A stretch of 64,000 bases of DNA. It comes from Solen grandis. Lineage: Eukaryota; Mollusca; Bivalvia; Adapedonta; Solenidae. The stretch spans positions 53,389,554 to 53,453,553 of the forward strand of contig CM037777.1 of the NCBI GenBank assembly GCA_021229015.1, in the 5' to 3' direction. This document shows, one piece after another, positions 23,382-37,202 of the stretch (position 1 is its first letter; every line of letters starts with the position of its first letter). Position numbers and translations under genes: made by a program. Under the pieces are notes generated by a model. That model made no database searches. It was not told the origin of the DNA and saw nothing but the letters and a program-made list of their open reading frames with translations.

Positions 23382-26300
23382 TATTCTAATCTTCTCAGTG
23401 AAATCTAGGGCAGTAACATCCAGTTAATAATAAGATAAGTCGGTTTGCTGTATTATCAGTAACTGGATTTCCAAGGAAGTCTGGTAATGTTACAATGTCT
23501 TGAATGAATGGAAAGACAAATGAAGTGCATGATACATATATATATATATATAAAACAATCCCAGATGATTTAGGTGAGGAAATGTACTTTTATTAAAATG
23601 TGATTGAACAGCACACCTCCTGATAAATAAAAGAAATGACCCAGAATGATAAAAATAGACTCTTGTTAGCAAATAATTGTGTCGAGTTGAACTTGATGTT
23701 AAGAAAAATTGACCCAAAATGATGGCTCTTTGTGCTGAAAAATAAACTCCTGTTAATGAAGGCTGCCTAAATGGTTCTTGATAAAACTTGTACTGCAATC
23801 AGTTCAGGTTTTGCATTCAGCATCTCAGGATAGGACATGCATAGCAGCCTTGAGATAGTGACAGATATGTCTTTAGATCCTCCTCCTTTTTTCCAATTAA
23901 AAAAAAAACAGCAAGAAGAAAGCTGGAAAGTAGCACCAAAGGGTTGTATGTGTGTGGCAAGGGAGTTAAACCAGAGAGATAAGCTTATTGTAGATTTTAT
24001 GATTCAAACAGAAGCAGTGATGAAAACTCTACTAGGGGACACTAATAGTGCACTTTGGCAACATTAAATCAGTGTGGGCCTCCATAATGGGAAACAGCTG
24101 TCTATAACCACGATCTTTTATCAAATGAAACAAAAAAATCTTTATCAGTGGCTTACCTTTCTGTTCCAAGAGATAAGTCTGTCTTATCTTAATATATTTT
24201 CTAAGGTAACATTAAATCGTAGCATGTATTAATGTTCGAGATGATGATATGTCAATTTAGGCTGACAAGATGAAAGTGTCAGGTCATGAATTTATTTTCT
24301 GCCATGACTTTTTGTTTTATCTATGAAGTCTGGATTTGCAAGTTTTGTGGAAGAATGCAGATTTTATGTCCAATTTCATTTGTAATAGCTTTTCATCTGA
24401 AAGTTAGAGAGATGAGCGGTGACTATTTTGATACTTTATCACTCACAATCTTATCTTGTTTGATACTGGTCACATAATAAATAAATTTCCTTGGTATCTC
24501 TCCTGTTGTAAATAATCTATTTATATCATTTAAATTGGAAAGTATATAACTGTGAGAATGTAGATTAGCTAAAGGTAGATTATTCCCACCTCTTGTGTTA
24601 TCTGTTAATGCCCTCTTGTTGTCTCGTAGAGGTTAAGAAGTGATCCTTGGAGTTGGTTAAATAGTGTTTGCCGAGAGTCGGAAAATTTACTACATAAAAA
24701 AACTATCTTGAAATCTGAGCAATAAGTAGGTGAACTGAAAGTGGAAGGCTGTCTAGATAACGCAAGATGCAAAAAATGTTTTAAATTTAGTTTTCTTATG
24801 TCTTAAAATGAAAGTGAAATTGTTGAAATAAAAGGCAGTGATGACAGTTCCAACTTCTATGGTTTCATTTGATTTTAATCCAAGTTGTTTGAGAATAATA
24901 GCTTATTTTTTTACAGACAATATTTTGGCTTGAAGTATTTAGAAGGATCTCAGTGACATGAACAATGTTCTCTGGATTAACCACAGGAATAGTTTCTATA
25001 AATTGAGGCAAACCTGATGAATGATAAAATGATTGAGTAAAAAAATGGGGACTATTTTTCAGCAATTGTTCTTCGTTAAGGGGATTTATTCTGGGAGTGT
25101 ATCCATCACTGTAACAGTTGACTTTCATTAGGCAGTGTAATGGTCAAATTATCCAGCTTGACATTGACGAAACTCGGTTTAATCATATCAATTTAGCAAC
25201 AACTGTGTCATTGATGGATTTCCTACAAATTACACTTGGTACCTCTCTCATTGCTAGCCACTGTTTTCATAATAGGAATAGAACCCACTGTTACTTAGAG
25301 TTACCCTAGTTACAAGGTGTCATTTGTATCACCATTCTAGGGAGAACCCCTACCAAACTGAACATTATTGAATCTTCAGTTTTTAGAGGTTGAATTAGTC
25401 TGGATGATGCGTACTCCACTGTGAAGAGCTAGGCAATAAATTTCAGTGAAATCTTTGTTATAACTGGCTTCTGGACCCGTTCATTAGGCTTATAATAGGC
25501 AGTGGGCACTCGTCTAGAAAAGAAGGGTGGCACTTGAGTCTCATTGTCGAAATAATGAGGTCGGCGATGGTGGCGGAGCAGAATAGATTGGAGGCACCCG
25601 TCAATCCACTGGGGTCATATTTTACGTCATTTGTTAAAATATTCACCAGCCAGTTAAGATGGGGGTATTTTTGAGCCCCGCAAATGTCCGAAATATGCTA
25701 ATGACCAGTATGGCAGACTGGCTTCAGTAGATCTAATCTGACAGGATAGTTTCACTTTTAATCCAAATCTGTTGGTTTTCAAGAATGTTCAGTAATTGTG
25801 CCAGATTGTTTTAAGTGGGAAATGGACATTTTATGGTAATTCGACATGGAAGGGGCTCTAAATCCAATCAAGGAACATTAATTTTGTTTTGTATTAGGTA
25901 ATAAATTGATTTTGAATCTCCTAGCGACATGATGTCCTTTTTTTCCAGTGGCATGCACTATTATCTTTAGGGGCCTCAGCTTCGTGGCTCTGAAATGGAT
26001 TACTTTACCGATTGTGATTATACAAGCAGTTGACCAAAAATGAGGAACTTTTGACAGAAAATGGAATTCCAGTCACAATTATCTATAATCATTCCCATGA
26101 CAGTTATAAAAGACAAAAACTACATCATGGTCTGGATGTAGACACACTCAAAGGTGCCCATGTAATGGTTTGTGTGAGGGAATTTTTACACTTTGGTCTG
26201 TCATTACGTTCATGAACAGAGGGGATGTTGAAAAAGTACAGTTGTGATGGGACTTGTTCAGACCATTTAGCATTTAGGTTTAATTGAATGCCATTTTTAT

Positions 26301-27267
26301 ATTCCTGAAGGGTTGTATTATGGCATGGCGCCCATTGTCCGATCATTAGCATTTGCTTATGTGGACAACTCCTCCTTTTTTATTCAATGGAATTTCTTCA
26401 TACTTATATGGAGGATTGATATTGATGTTCAGTAGGGCATGAATGTGAGAAAACTTGGATTGCATTATTTGTTCTGGAGGTTTTACCCTTATGCTCAGAT
26501 GTACTTTCTTCATCCTGACCTCAGACTCTTCTCTGATGAGTGGCTTGACCTATAGGCCTGTTTGTTAAAATGCTCTGGTGCTCTTGTTATGGCTTATAAT
26601 CATGTATCACTGAATAAAGCTTTTTAAAATTATTTGGATTTTCACTCATGACTTAATGTACATGTTTTTCTGTCATGTAATATGTGCTTGCTTTGTATAT
26701 AATTGTTAATGACATTGACATCTAAATTAGTCATTGTTTAATCCCATCCAGAAAGGCATATACTATGTAAATCAAGCCTTCTCAGACAGATTGACTGAGC
26801 AGTGACTTGGCTTGTCTGGGTACTAAGATAGCGGTTGCCCATAACTTGTGGCAACCCCCTTTGCAATACCTATTGTACAGGTTTCTTGCAGCTGTCTTTA
26901 GCCTGTCTGCCACCTACCTGACTGTGCACTATCCATCAACACAAATCACAGCCCCAATCATTCTAATGACTTCTTTCATTGATAACAGGCAAGGCATGTA
27001 AAACAGGACAGCTGGTCCCATAAACATGTCCAGAAAACATGAGAACCCTTCGCTAGTTACCAGTAAGCACAGTTCCTCCCCCTGTGTCTGCAGCAAAGGT
27101 AGACTAGGTTCCCGCTATCATTACAGATAAATCATGTCCGGTTCTGGACAGTCCAGACTTTACCCACTATTTTACTATCCTATTAAATACACATTTAGTT
27201 AATGCATTTTTAGGGAGCCTGTTTTATGGCTGAATGGTACAGAACAGTGTGTTTATGTTCAGGCATA
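23382..27267. other. No gene seen
   Basis: Nearly 4 kb of AT-rich, single-copy-looking sequence. Short open frames at 23490, 23837, 24865, 25118, 26030 and 26807 lack domains or coherent splice sites. Confidence 0.5.
23538..23553. repeat. (TA)n microsatellite
   Basis: About eight TA dinucleotides. No further structure. Confidence 0.85.
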
Positions 27268-27491
27268 TTAACCCTTTCCCTCATATAGACTAATTTTGAC
27301 ACCCTCAATAGGTATCACATAAAGCCTGATCTGCAGAAAACCACAGTTAAACCTTACCAAATTGAATTACAAAATCCTCATTTCCAGACCACTGAGGAGC
27401 AGCGAACAGCATAAAACCTGATCAGGCTGATCTGGTTTTATGCTGTTCGCATAGGTCTTTTCATGGTGTCCTCTATGGGGGAAAGGGTTGA
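27268..27491 (+). mobile_element. Family A palindromic MITE, copy 4 (hairpin core shortened)
   Basis: Left TTAA is intact; the right target site has mutated to TTGA. The central hairpin has lost its inner part, leaving GATCAGGCTGATC, so the copy is about 18 bp shorter than the full-length form. Other segments align along the whole length. Confidence 0.85.
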
Positions 27492-29967
27492 AACAAATCA
27501 TGGTAGAACATTTGTATCTGTGGGATTAGGTGGGGGTGGGGGGGGGCTTTACCTATATTGTAAATTGCAAATAACTAATCTTACTTCAGTTTTAACTTAT
27601 TTATTTTATGTTGATTGGGAATCAAGTTTTTTACCATTTATGATAATCCCTATTGATGTTTGCTTGGATGAACCAGTACTTCGTGTCTGGGATGGTCATG
27701 AGAACTGAGATCTAACTGAACTGACATCTAACTGATAACATTCAGATCTGCAGTCATATATGTTACTACTGGACCAAGCCTGATTAAGCATGCACATATA
27801 TAATGGCATTTATTTTTGATGTCAAATAAGAAAAAAAAACTTCAGTGATTGTCATATCTGTTGATCTGTTCATTGATTTATTGATTCTTTCCTGCAAATA
27901 CAGTATATGTAGAAACTTTAACATTCTAGAGAACAGCATAGGGCACATTTTTCTTGGATGATTTGATAAATAAATGTAGAGGCAAAAGCAGCAATTTACT
28001 TATTGCTATTTCTTGTCAGGGATATAACTATTGCATGTCTAAAAATACCAGTTTAATCCAATTTAGAAAGTTGATGTCTTCCTTCAGAAATATTTGCATC
28101 CCTCAGTAAGCTCAATATTGTCAACTTCTCCACGGAGCAACTTGAAGGAAATTTTCAGATTTGTTTAGCGTAAATGTAATCAAGACCATTGTTCAAATGT
28201 ACAGAGAAAAGTCAGCCAAATTTGAAATCTGCCAAACTGCTTTATTCTTTTTGAAATAATAGACAGAAACTAGGGCTTGTACAATCAGATTCCAGTCTCC
28301 AAATAGGATATGACAATTTAGGAGACTTTGGCTGATTTTCTTGAACAATCTTGATTTGCATTTGTGGAAAAAAAAGTTGACTGCACTTTCGTGAAGATAA
28401 GAAATGAGATAAATGTAAATTTGAGTATGTCAGATGGTTTTCTATTTGAATATTTCATACCTTGTCAAGCCTTTCTTGTTTAACCATTTTGTGGAAGACA
28501 TTCTAGAGACAAATTTAAAAAACTCGCAGGACACTGTGAGAAATGGTTGTTCAGTCTTTTGAACATTCTTGTTTTATTTTCTATTTCATTTTGAAGTCGA
28601 AATAATTGGGAAGAAAAACTTGCCTTAAAGAATGTTATCCTTTTTTTCAAGTGTTTGAATTGGTTATGTGATGATGTGTGATTTCAATTTTAATGGTTAT
28701 CAGCATTTCAAAGAGTTGTAAGATCCCTTAATACTTGTATAAATAAATGGGCTGCATTTAGTTACCTAAAAACTTAACTTCTTTTATTTTTATTTTCAAA
28801 TAATTATATAAAAACAGAATCTGCATATCTTTAGATTTGGCTTTTATAGCTGAGAAAGATGGAAACACATGTGGAAGGAGAGATGTTGTTGAGTGAGGTG
28901 ATGTGTTCCTTGAGATTATAAATATAGAGACTGTGGTAGGTTTGTACAATACACAGCAAGGGGGCTAGTAGAATCTTCTAAAAGCATGTTGACAGACTGG
29001 CAGTACACCCCTTACCAGTGATCTTGCACTCTTTAAATTTTCCTTGTTCGGACCCATCACTAAGGTGATCGCCTGTATTTACTACATATCCTGTAAGTGC
29101 CTTTGATTTACAAGCACAAAGAAGGCTGGTAGAGATATGCCCTGACCGCTTATAGGGACCAGAGGGGGTGATGAGAGCTTTTACAGATAACAAGGAGGTT
29201 CCTGCAGAGGAAATGCAGAGAGGATGCAGAACGCAAGGAAGTGGAGGGTATCAGTCCATTTTTCCTTTATCAATTGTGGAAAAAGAATTGGTGATATGCA
29301 GATCTGGAATCGAGCCACGCTGATAACTGTAGGGAAATTCCACACCTCTGGCATGCGTTGGGGGTTGAAAGATAGATAATCTATCTCAAGTGAGGCCATT
29401 AATTACTACATGTCCGTTTGGGCTGTGTCACTCAGCACTTTGGAAGTCTCTGTTCTCTTGCGATCTCTTCCAGAAGTATTTGATCACTCTCATGACATAG
29501 GTAGATTATTTCCAGACAAATGAAGGCAAATATTTCCCTCTTATAGAGATTTGAATTTATTTTCGTAATAAAAATAGTTGGTGAAATTCAAGGCGTTGAT
29601 TTAAACTGTCTGCTGTTGTCTGAAATGAACAGTGCCAAGAGCTGTTTGTGTAGGCTCAACTCTCCTCTACAGGAAAGTTTTCTCACTGGAAATATGATGA
29701 ATCAATTGATATTAATTTTGAGGTCTCATAAAATCTATATGTTTTTTATTGGAGAGATAAGACTTTTTAAGTGAATTACAGAATGGTATTTTATTACATT
29801 TTCTGTTCAGATATCTAACCTTTCATCATTCTCTGGGGCTTAAAATTTCTCTTTAAGTTAAATTCTTGATGTCATGGCAACCAGTCAGCCATGAAGGCAT
29901 ATGAACCATTGTTAACATAAAATCTTGTCAACCTGCAAGTTTTCCTGCACAATTATCAAGTTTTATT
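27492..29967. other. No gene seen
   Basis: Includes a G-run at 27532-27546 and slightly GC-richer sequence at 28960-29400 without a supported exon. 29915-29960 may be a remnant of a palindromic MITE. Confidence 0.5.
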
Positions 29968-30585
29968 AGCTCACCTGAGCACATGTGCTTAGGATGAACT
30001 TTAAGGATCGATAAATATCTGTCGCCCGTCTGTCCATCCATCGTTCACAGTTAGTTTGTTTGCACTCTAACATCTTCATTTCTTAAGCAGTCATTTTCAA
30101 ACTTAATGACATTGTTTATTACCATACTCTCTTGGCCAAGTTCGATTATGGCTGATATTAGCCAAATAGGTCAGGAGTTATGACCCGTTAAATATTAAAA
30201 TATGCCAGAATTCACTTTGTTTGCACTCTAGCATCTTCATTTCTTAATCAATCATTATCAAACTATATAAAAATGTTAATAGCCATACTCTCTAGGCCAA
30301 GTTTGACTTGGCTGATATTGGATAATAAGGTCAGGAGTATGGCCCTTTGATTAATAAAAATGCCAGATTTCACTGTTTATACTCTAGAATCTTTTCATCA
30401 TTTCATCCACAATGTTTAAAGCCATAATCTCTCAGTAAAGTTTGACTTCAAATTTTGACCACAGGTACTGTTTGGTTTGTGGAATTGAAATGATCTCATG
30501 GATTATGTATTAAATATGCTTGTACAGGCAATGGAGGCAGTTTACCTCAGGTGAGCGACTTCAGGGCCATCTTGGCCCTCTTGTT
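29968..30585 (+). mobile_element. Pearl/HINE-like element with three core repeats of about 160 bp
   Basis: Starts AGCTCACCTGAGCACATGTG and ends CTCAGGTGAGCGACTTCAGG then GGCCATCTTGGCCCTCTTG. The motif GCTCACCTGAG is repeated inverted near both ends, and the right end has a GGGCCA/TGGCCC hairpin. Inside, a unit containing TTGCACTCTA and ATCTTCATTTCTTAA recurs at about 30060, 30221 and, more diverged, 30377. Subterminal inverted repeats, a 3' hairpin and a tandem core are the layout of oyster pearl elements and Helitron-like HINEs. No coding frame. Confidence 0.6.
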
Positions 30586-30855
30586 ATTTTTCTTGGGGTT
30601 ATTTTAGTGTCGCTCTTGATAGTTAATATTAAAAGGGAAATATGTCAGTAGACACACCTGAAGCTTCAAGAGGTTCTGAACATCTGATTTGATTTTTATT
30701 TTATTTTTTTTGTCTAACATCACTAATCACCGTTTTTTTTAACCTAATATCTCATTTTGATACCTTGGCAATCAGATTCTACACAGTTTGGATTGCAAAG
30801 AATCATCCACTTTTTACCATTTTCAGTTCATCATCAAGTCATAAATTTGTTATTG

Positions 30856-31044
30856 AATAATCATGAGGTAAGGGTTGATTACTGATATATTTTGAATATT
30901 CATGAGGTAAGGGTTGATTACTGATATATTTTGAATATTCATGAGGTAAGGGTTGATTACTGATATATTTTGAATATTCATGAGGTAAGGGATTATATTT
31001 TCAAGATTCATGTGGTAGTGGCTGATTACTGATATATTTTTAAG
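30856..31044. repeat. 39-bp tandem repeat, about 4-5 copies
   Basis: AATATTCATGAGGTAAGGG / TTGATTACTGATATATTTTG is repeated three times almost exactly, then in two degraded copies. The unit is 13 codons long, so a short repetitive open frame on the minus strand arises mechanically. Confidence 0.85.
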
Positions 31045-31818
31045 AACTCCAAGCCTTCGTAAATTTGACCCAAGCAACAAACACATCTAAGCCATAAGTG
31101 AATGTTAAATTATCCATACTGAATTGAAATACTTTGATTATTTTCAATTATTTTTTCTGTACTGAAGAATTTATTACAAGAAAACACCACATTTCAATTT
31201 GGAAGCATCTGTCAGATTCATTCCAGACTTAATTAGTTCCTGATTATATAGTTTATATTTGAAGTTTATATAAGCCTTTGGAATTACCGTTGTATTTTTT
31301 TCCATTAAATCTACCGTTTGTTGTGTTTATGCAGTTGATTGAATTAATTGTTTAAGAATTAGCACTAATCTTTTTCAGTTAAACGTTTTGCTGCTCTCAA
31401 TAAATAAATACAATAGGATGTTATGTTCAGAAGCCTGGTTTAAGACTTCAGTTAAACATTGTTGAATTCGAAGCCAGCCTAGCATCTGGATATAGAAGTA
31501 AAAGTTGTAGGTATAAATATTTATCAAGTCATGGAAGTCTGAAATAATCAAAAACCTGAGATTTCTAAACTGGGTCTATAGTTGCTATGCAGTATTTATT
31601 TCTTTGAAAATATGATAAAACAAAAGTTTGTTTGCTTTAGAGGGTCCCCTATCCATCTTGTTTAATATTTTAACCCTGCAAAATTACTGAGGTTATCTTG
31701 TGCAGTTTATCGTAGGGCATGATACAAGAAGTTTGTGACATTGGCTTTAAGTATACTCGGATTTGTATGGTCGCAATGACATTATCATTATGATGTGAAC
31801 ACCAAGTGTAACCTTTTT

Positions 31819-33388
31819 AGCTCACATGAGCACAACGTGCTCAAGGTGAGCTTTTCTGATCGCCTTTTGTCCGGCGTCCGTCGTCCGTCGTCCGTGCGTC
31901 CGTGCGTCCGTGCGTGCGTCCGTGCGTGCGTCCGGCGTCAACAATTGCTTCAAACAACATCTCCTCCTAAACGGCTTGGCCAATTTGAAAAATATTTTGC
32001 AGGAATGTTCCTTGGATGAAGCTCTACTAAAGTTGTATAAATGGTTCTGGTCCATCGCATAATTAGGTCACAGGAGCTAAAAATAGATTTTAAAAATGAA
32101 AATTTAAAAAATCTTCTTCTCTGAAACCACAAGGCCTAGCCTTTTGATTTTTGGTATGTAGCATGATCTTATGGGCCACTACCAAGATTGTACAAATCAT
32201 AGCCCTATGGTGATAAATGACCCTGCACCAGGGGTCACTTGTTTTACATAGAGTTATATAGAAAAATCTTAAAAAATCTTCTTCTATGAATCCATAAGGC
32301 CTAGAGCTTAGATATTTGGTATGTAGCATCATCTTATGGGCCACTACCAAGATTGTACAAATCATAGCCCTATGGTGATAAATGACCCCGCACCAGGGGT
32401 CACTTGTTTTACATAGAGTTATATAGGAAAATCTTAAAAAATCTTCTTCCATGAATGCATAAGGCCTAGAGCTTAGATATTTGGTTTAAAGCATCATCTT
32501 ATGGGCCACTACCAAGATTGTACAAATCATAGCCCTATGGTGATAAATGACCCCGCACCAGGGGTCACTTGTTTTACATAGAGTTATATAGGAAAATCTT
32601 AAAAAATCTTCTTCTATGAATCCATAAGGCCTAGACTTTAGATATTTGGTATGAAGCATCATCTTATGGGCCACTACCAAGATTGTACAAATCATAGCCC
32701 TATGGTGATAAATGACCCCCACCAGGAGTCACTTGTTTTACAAAGAGTTATATAGGAAAATCTTAAAAAATCTTCTTCAATGAATGTATAAGGCCTAGAG
32801 CTTAGATATTTGGTATGAAGCATCATCTTATGGGCCACTACCAAGATTGTACAAATCATAGCCCTATGGTGATAAATGACCCCCACCAGGAGTCACTTGT
32901 TTTACAAGAGTTAAATAGGAAAATCTTAAAAAATCTTCTTCTATGAATCAATAAGGCCTAGAGCTAGATTTTGTATGTAGCATCATCTTATGGGCCACTA
33001 CCAAGATTGTACAAATCATAGCCCTATGGTGATAAATGACCCCACACCAGGGGTCACTTGTTTTACATAGAGTTAAATAGGAAAATCTTAAAAAATCTTC
33101 TTCTATGAATCAATAAGGCCTAGAGCTAAGATTTTTGGTATGTAGTAGCATCTAATGGTTCATTACAAAGATTTTCAAAGTCTTGGCCCTACGGTGATAA
33201 ATGACCCTGCGCCCAAGTCTTCTCTGAAACCATATGGCCCATTGCTTAGATATTTGGTGTGTAGTATCGTCAGGGGTAAAATGTTTTAGATTAAGTTATA
33301 TCAGAATCCTTGTCTGTTTAAAAACCTTGACATCAGTTGAAGCAATGGTACTCAGGTGAGCGATTCAGGGCCATCATGGCCCTCTTGT
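31819..33388 (+). mobile_element. Pearl/HINE-like element with a 165-bp tandem core
   Basis: The left end AGCTCACATGAGCACAACGTG forms a head hairpin (GAGCACAACGTGCTC). The right end is CTCAGGTGAGCGATTCAGGG then GGCCATCATGGCCCTCTTG with a perfect GGGCCATCATGGCCC palindrome. After a CCGTGCGTCCGTGCGTGCG microsatellite-like stretch (31868-31936) come seven core units starting at about 32110, 32275, 32440, 32605, 32769, 32932 and 33094, plus a degenerate one near 33216. Spacing is 165 then 164, 163 and 162 bp. The ends match those of the element at 29968-30585, but the cores differ. Repetitive minus-strand frames here are not genes. Confidence 0.68.
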
Positions 33389-34673
33389 TTTTGTGAATCT
33401 TAGCAATCAAGACATTGCCAGTTATATGGATTGCCTTTGGATTTAAAATTGGCTTGGAAAGCAATTAATTGCAGGTAAGTTGTTTTGTGGTACACAATCA
33501 TTTTTGGGGTAGTGAATGCTTGGAGGGTTTTATAGGGAAATTTTCTTAAGTGTTTTAAAGCTTTTTCCTATCATTGCATAGTAAATGCCTTTAAAATTCA
33601 AAACACACCCTGGTCTCCCTGTTAGTGTGTCCATTTTTTTCCAGATCTGAAATAATTACATGTAATGTAAAGTTTTAATCATTTGGCAAAAATCTGCATC
33701 TTTTTACACCCTTTATGCAATAATTAGAATAACAGTGTAGTTAAAACTGTAATCTCAGGGATCCCAACTTCAAACAGTTTTAACAGTATGGATTTTTAAT
33801 TAAAATCTCTGTCTAGCTTAAGTAATTTTATTTTGGTACAAAAATAAACCATTTGTCAAGCATAAACCTAGCGGCACATTAAGTTTCAAAATTTGTCCTT
33901 AATTTGCACTCCATTTTGGGCCATTTATATGCATCCTCCACTGGAAATGTGTTACAAATTCTATGCCTACTCTGGCAATAGACATTAAAATTTCCTTTGT
34001 CATGTCTCTAATAGTGTTAACTTTCTTAGGATTTTAAGTAAATCTGTTATCTGAAGCCTCAATAAATGCAAATCGCACAATTTGTATTCTGTGATAAATC
34101 CTGGCCTCTGTATATAAGGGTTTGAAAATTGGAACTCAATTATATTTAAGGAAGTAAAAGCTTACTTAGATGTGATAGCACAGTAGGGATGTAGTGTGTC
34201 TTAAACGATTCTGATGGTTTGTTTCATGCCTCTCCGCCATTTTTATGGAAGAGTTCTCCATTAATTGAAAATTATTGTGGATATGCCGGGTTTAGATTTA
34301 TGGGGAAAACAAATGCTATCTTCTTCTGAGACATGAAGACTTTCATAGGGGAATCGCTTTATTTCATAGCTTAAACATGTCTTATCTAAGTTGAGCCATT
34401 GTGGAGAATGATTCCAGTAATTGGAACAAGACCTTGAATTACATGGTAGGTGTAAAAAGACGTTACTAAGGTAACTGTGTTATGGTAAAAAATCATTTAA
34501 ATACTTAGAAAATAGGAAAATATAGTTTTTGTTCTGAGAAAGGTGGAGGTCTGCTGTCTAAATGGTGAAAGAAATGTTGATGGTTCATTTGAAGATGTTT
34601 ATTGGAATTATCTTGTATATAGCATGTATATTGAATGAGACTGTTACATGCCTTGCATTGATGGGCTATATAC
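33389..34673. other. No gene seen
   Basis: A consensus-like donor (GCAG/GTAAGT) at about 33472-33480 has no supporting open frame upstream. Otherwise AT-rich non-coding. Confidence 0.5.
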
Positions 34674-34915
34674 TTAACCCTTTCCCCCATATAGACTCAT
34701 TTTGATGCACTCAATAGGTACCACATAAAGCCTGATCTGCAGAAAACCACAGTTAATTCTTACCAAATTCAATTATAAAGTCCTCATTTCCAGACCACTG
34801 AGGAGCAGCGAACAGCATAAAACCTGATCAGCCTGCGAGTTACTCGCAGGCTGATCTGGTTTTATGTTGTTCGCATAGGTCTATTCATGGTTTCCTCTAT
34901 GAGGGAAAGGGTTAA
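34674..34915 (+). mobile_element. Family A palindromic MITE, copy 5
   Basis: TTAA-flanked full-length copy, plus orientation, with a few substitutions (for example CCCTTTCCCCCATA at the left end and GTTGTTCGC in the right arm). Hairpin core intact. Confidence 0.86.
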
Positions 34916-36591
34916 CTTGAGTTTGTTCATATATTCTTTATTTGCTCCCTGCAACAGGGAAGGTGTAGCTCTCATGTTTAATAGACAATAACAAATGCTT
35001 CTTAAGTTTATGTTACTGTAAATGTTGACCTTTTAAATTAAAATAAGAACTTCCAGTTGAACCAATGCTACTGTTTAAACACATCAACTGATTTAACTTC
35101 TATTATCCGAACATATAGATGATTGGATTGTGCCATGTAATTGATATCCATTTTTACCTTAGATAAATACTTTACTTACTTATTTAACATTGAAAGAGAG
35201 TGATGGATTTATATAGCAATGATTCACACAGTGAAGCAGAGATGCAAAATAGAAATGATGTGTTTGGTCTTGAGGCTAGGCTGTGTAGCAGGGTATAATT
35301 CAACTTCAGTGAGAGCTCTAGCTATTTCTGGACTGAAACCTTACAGACGGACTACCAAAAATTTGAAAACAATTCAAGATGTTAAAAAGAATATATATAT
35401 CTTCATTAGAGCTTATCAAGGATGAAGAATCTCCTTATGCACATGAAATGCAGATCAGTCTTTAGAGTTGAATCCCCATGCATTAGTCCCCAGCAGTTGA
35501 TAAATGGACTGTACCATGCTAGTATGTGATTGCTTGATAAAATTCTCCACTTTCCCTTTTATTTTCTCTGTATCGAATGAGCACAATATTAAAGATCATA
35601 ATTGACTCTGGACCGTTCTTCTGGTGTGCATACATGGCTTGGAGTTGGCCCCAGAGACGTGGATTGAAAATGTCAAATCTCAAAGCATGACAAAGTACCA
35701 GAATTAACTCCATTGTCCCATCATAGTACTACTTCCCAGAATGCAATTTCCCTTGTAAGATTAGTTGACCATCATCTCGAGATAAAGTGTCAAATATATG
35801 ATCAATATGAATTGGTTTTATTTACAAAATAGACCCGGGAGTCATTATTAATGAAGGATGTCCTGCTGTGACCTTGGAGAAACCTTTCTGTGGAATGAGT
35901 TCTTAAACAAAAAGGGGCCCAGTCTGACCCTTTTGGCCTTTAGGTTCATTATCGCAAGATTTTGAGCAAATGTGAATTTAAATAACCTTTCTGAAGAACT
36001 TTGTTTGAAAATGGGTGAAGGCTGTTTACTTAAGAATAATTGCCATTTCAGTGTCTGATTATTACTTTACAGTATAATATATCATTGAGGACTTTTCTAT
36101 CAGTTTCCTCTTCTGGATGAAGCAACAGTTGCAGGGGCAGAGACTGACAACAATGTGGTTCTGGGAATGATTGGGGGAGGATTTGATGTTTGAAATATGG
36201 TCCAGCATTGACTGATTTATTGTTATTTTATGTATTCAGCTGGCTCTAGGTGTTCATTGGAATTTATTTACTCTATCTAGATGATGGATTTATCCTGGGA
36301 TAAGTAGAAACTGAAGAGGTTATGACAAAGTGTGTGGTGCAGTCACTAAAGGTGGGGATTATGTTATTGTCAATGAGAATGAAGGATTTATTAAAAATTT
36401 TGGATTTGATGTCTATTAAAAGGGTGTGCTCACTTTCTTTCCTATTAAAAGGTTGGTGGTACATGTATTACTGTTTTGAATAGAAAAGGGGAAATAACTG
36501 GAATCTTTTATGCTCGAATTTCAGATTTATGTTGTCAGCTTTATGTTGTCTTCTTCAAATATGTTTTTCTGTTTGTCTTTCAATGTATATA
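34916..36591. other. No gene seen
   Basis: AT-rich. Open frames at 35219-35425 and 35519-35713 show no recognisable domain. Confidence 0.5.
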
Positions 36592-37202
36592 CAGTCGAAC
36601 CTGGTCCAACGGCCACCTGCTAGCAGCGACCAACTGCTAACAACGACCACTTCAAATTCCCCCCGACCAATTTCGTTCTATATTACACCTGCTATCAGCG
36701 ACCAACTGCTTACTACGACCAACGGCCACCATATTTGACCCTATTTGGTACCCCACACTGGTACGAACGGCCACGCGCCACTGACGCGCCCCATCAGGAA
36801 GTTGCGTAACGGCTAACACCGTTAGGTGAGAGCCGAACAATAGATTTGAGACAATACCGTAATCATCGAGGGTGGCGAGGATGGTTTCCATAGTGACCAT
36901 TACTGTTCGTACAGGTGGTGTTTGTCAGGTGTGGATGACCTTAATTGGCATTGATTAGCAAGATGTCTTCCTCATTTTTAATCCGGGAAAATGATAACAA
37001 TGATTGAGTGTAAAGTGTGGTGCTTCAAGCGTGTTTAAGATGCGGTCTTGTCATTAATTATAAATAATTTTTTGGTTTGTTTTGTTTTGTGTTTTTGACA
37101 GTTTGTTTTACAAAATTGAGATTACCAATTAATGATTTTGATCGGGAATGATCATTTCAGTGCTACTCTTACATGTGTTCACATCGTGTATTACATGTCA
37201 TA

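Noticed and set aside
32090..32886. Repetitive minus-strand frames (MICTILVVAHK type) as a gene
   Set aside because: They come from the 165-bp core units of the pearl-like element, whose period is a multiple of three for the first units.
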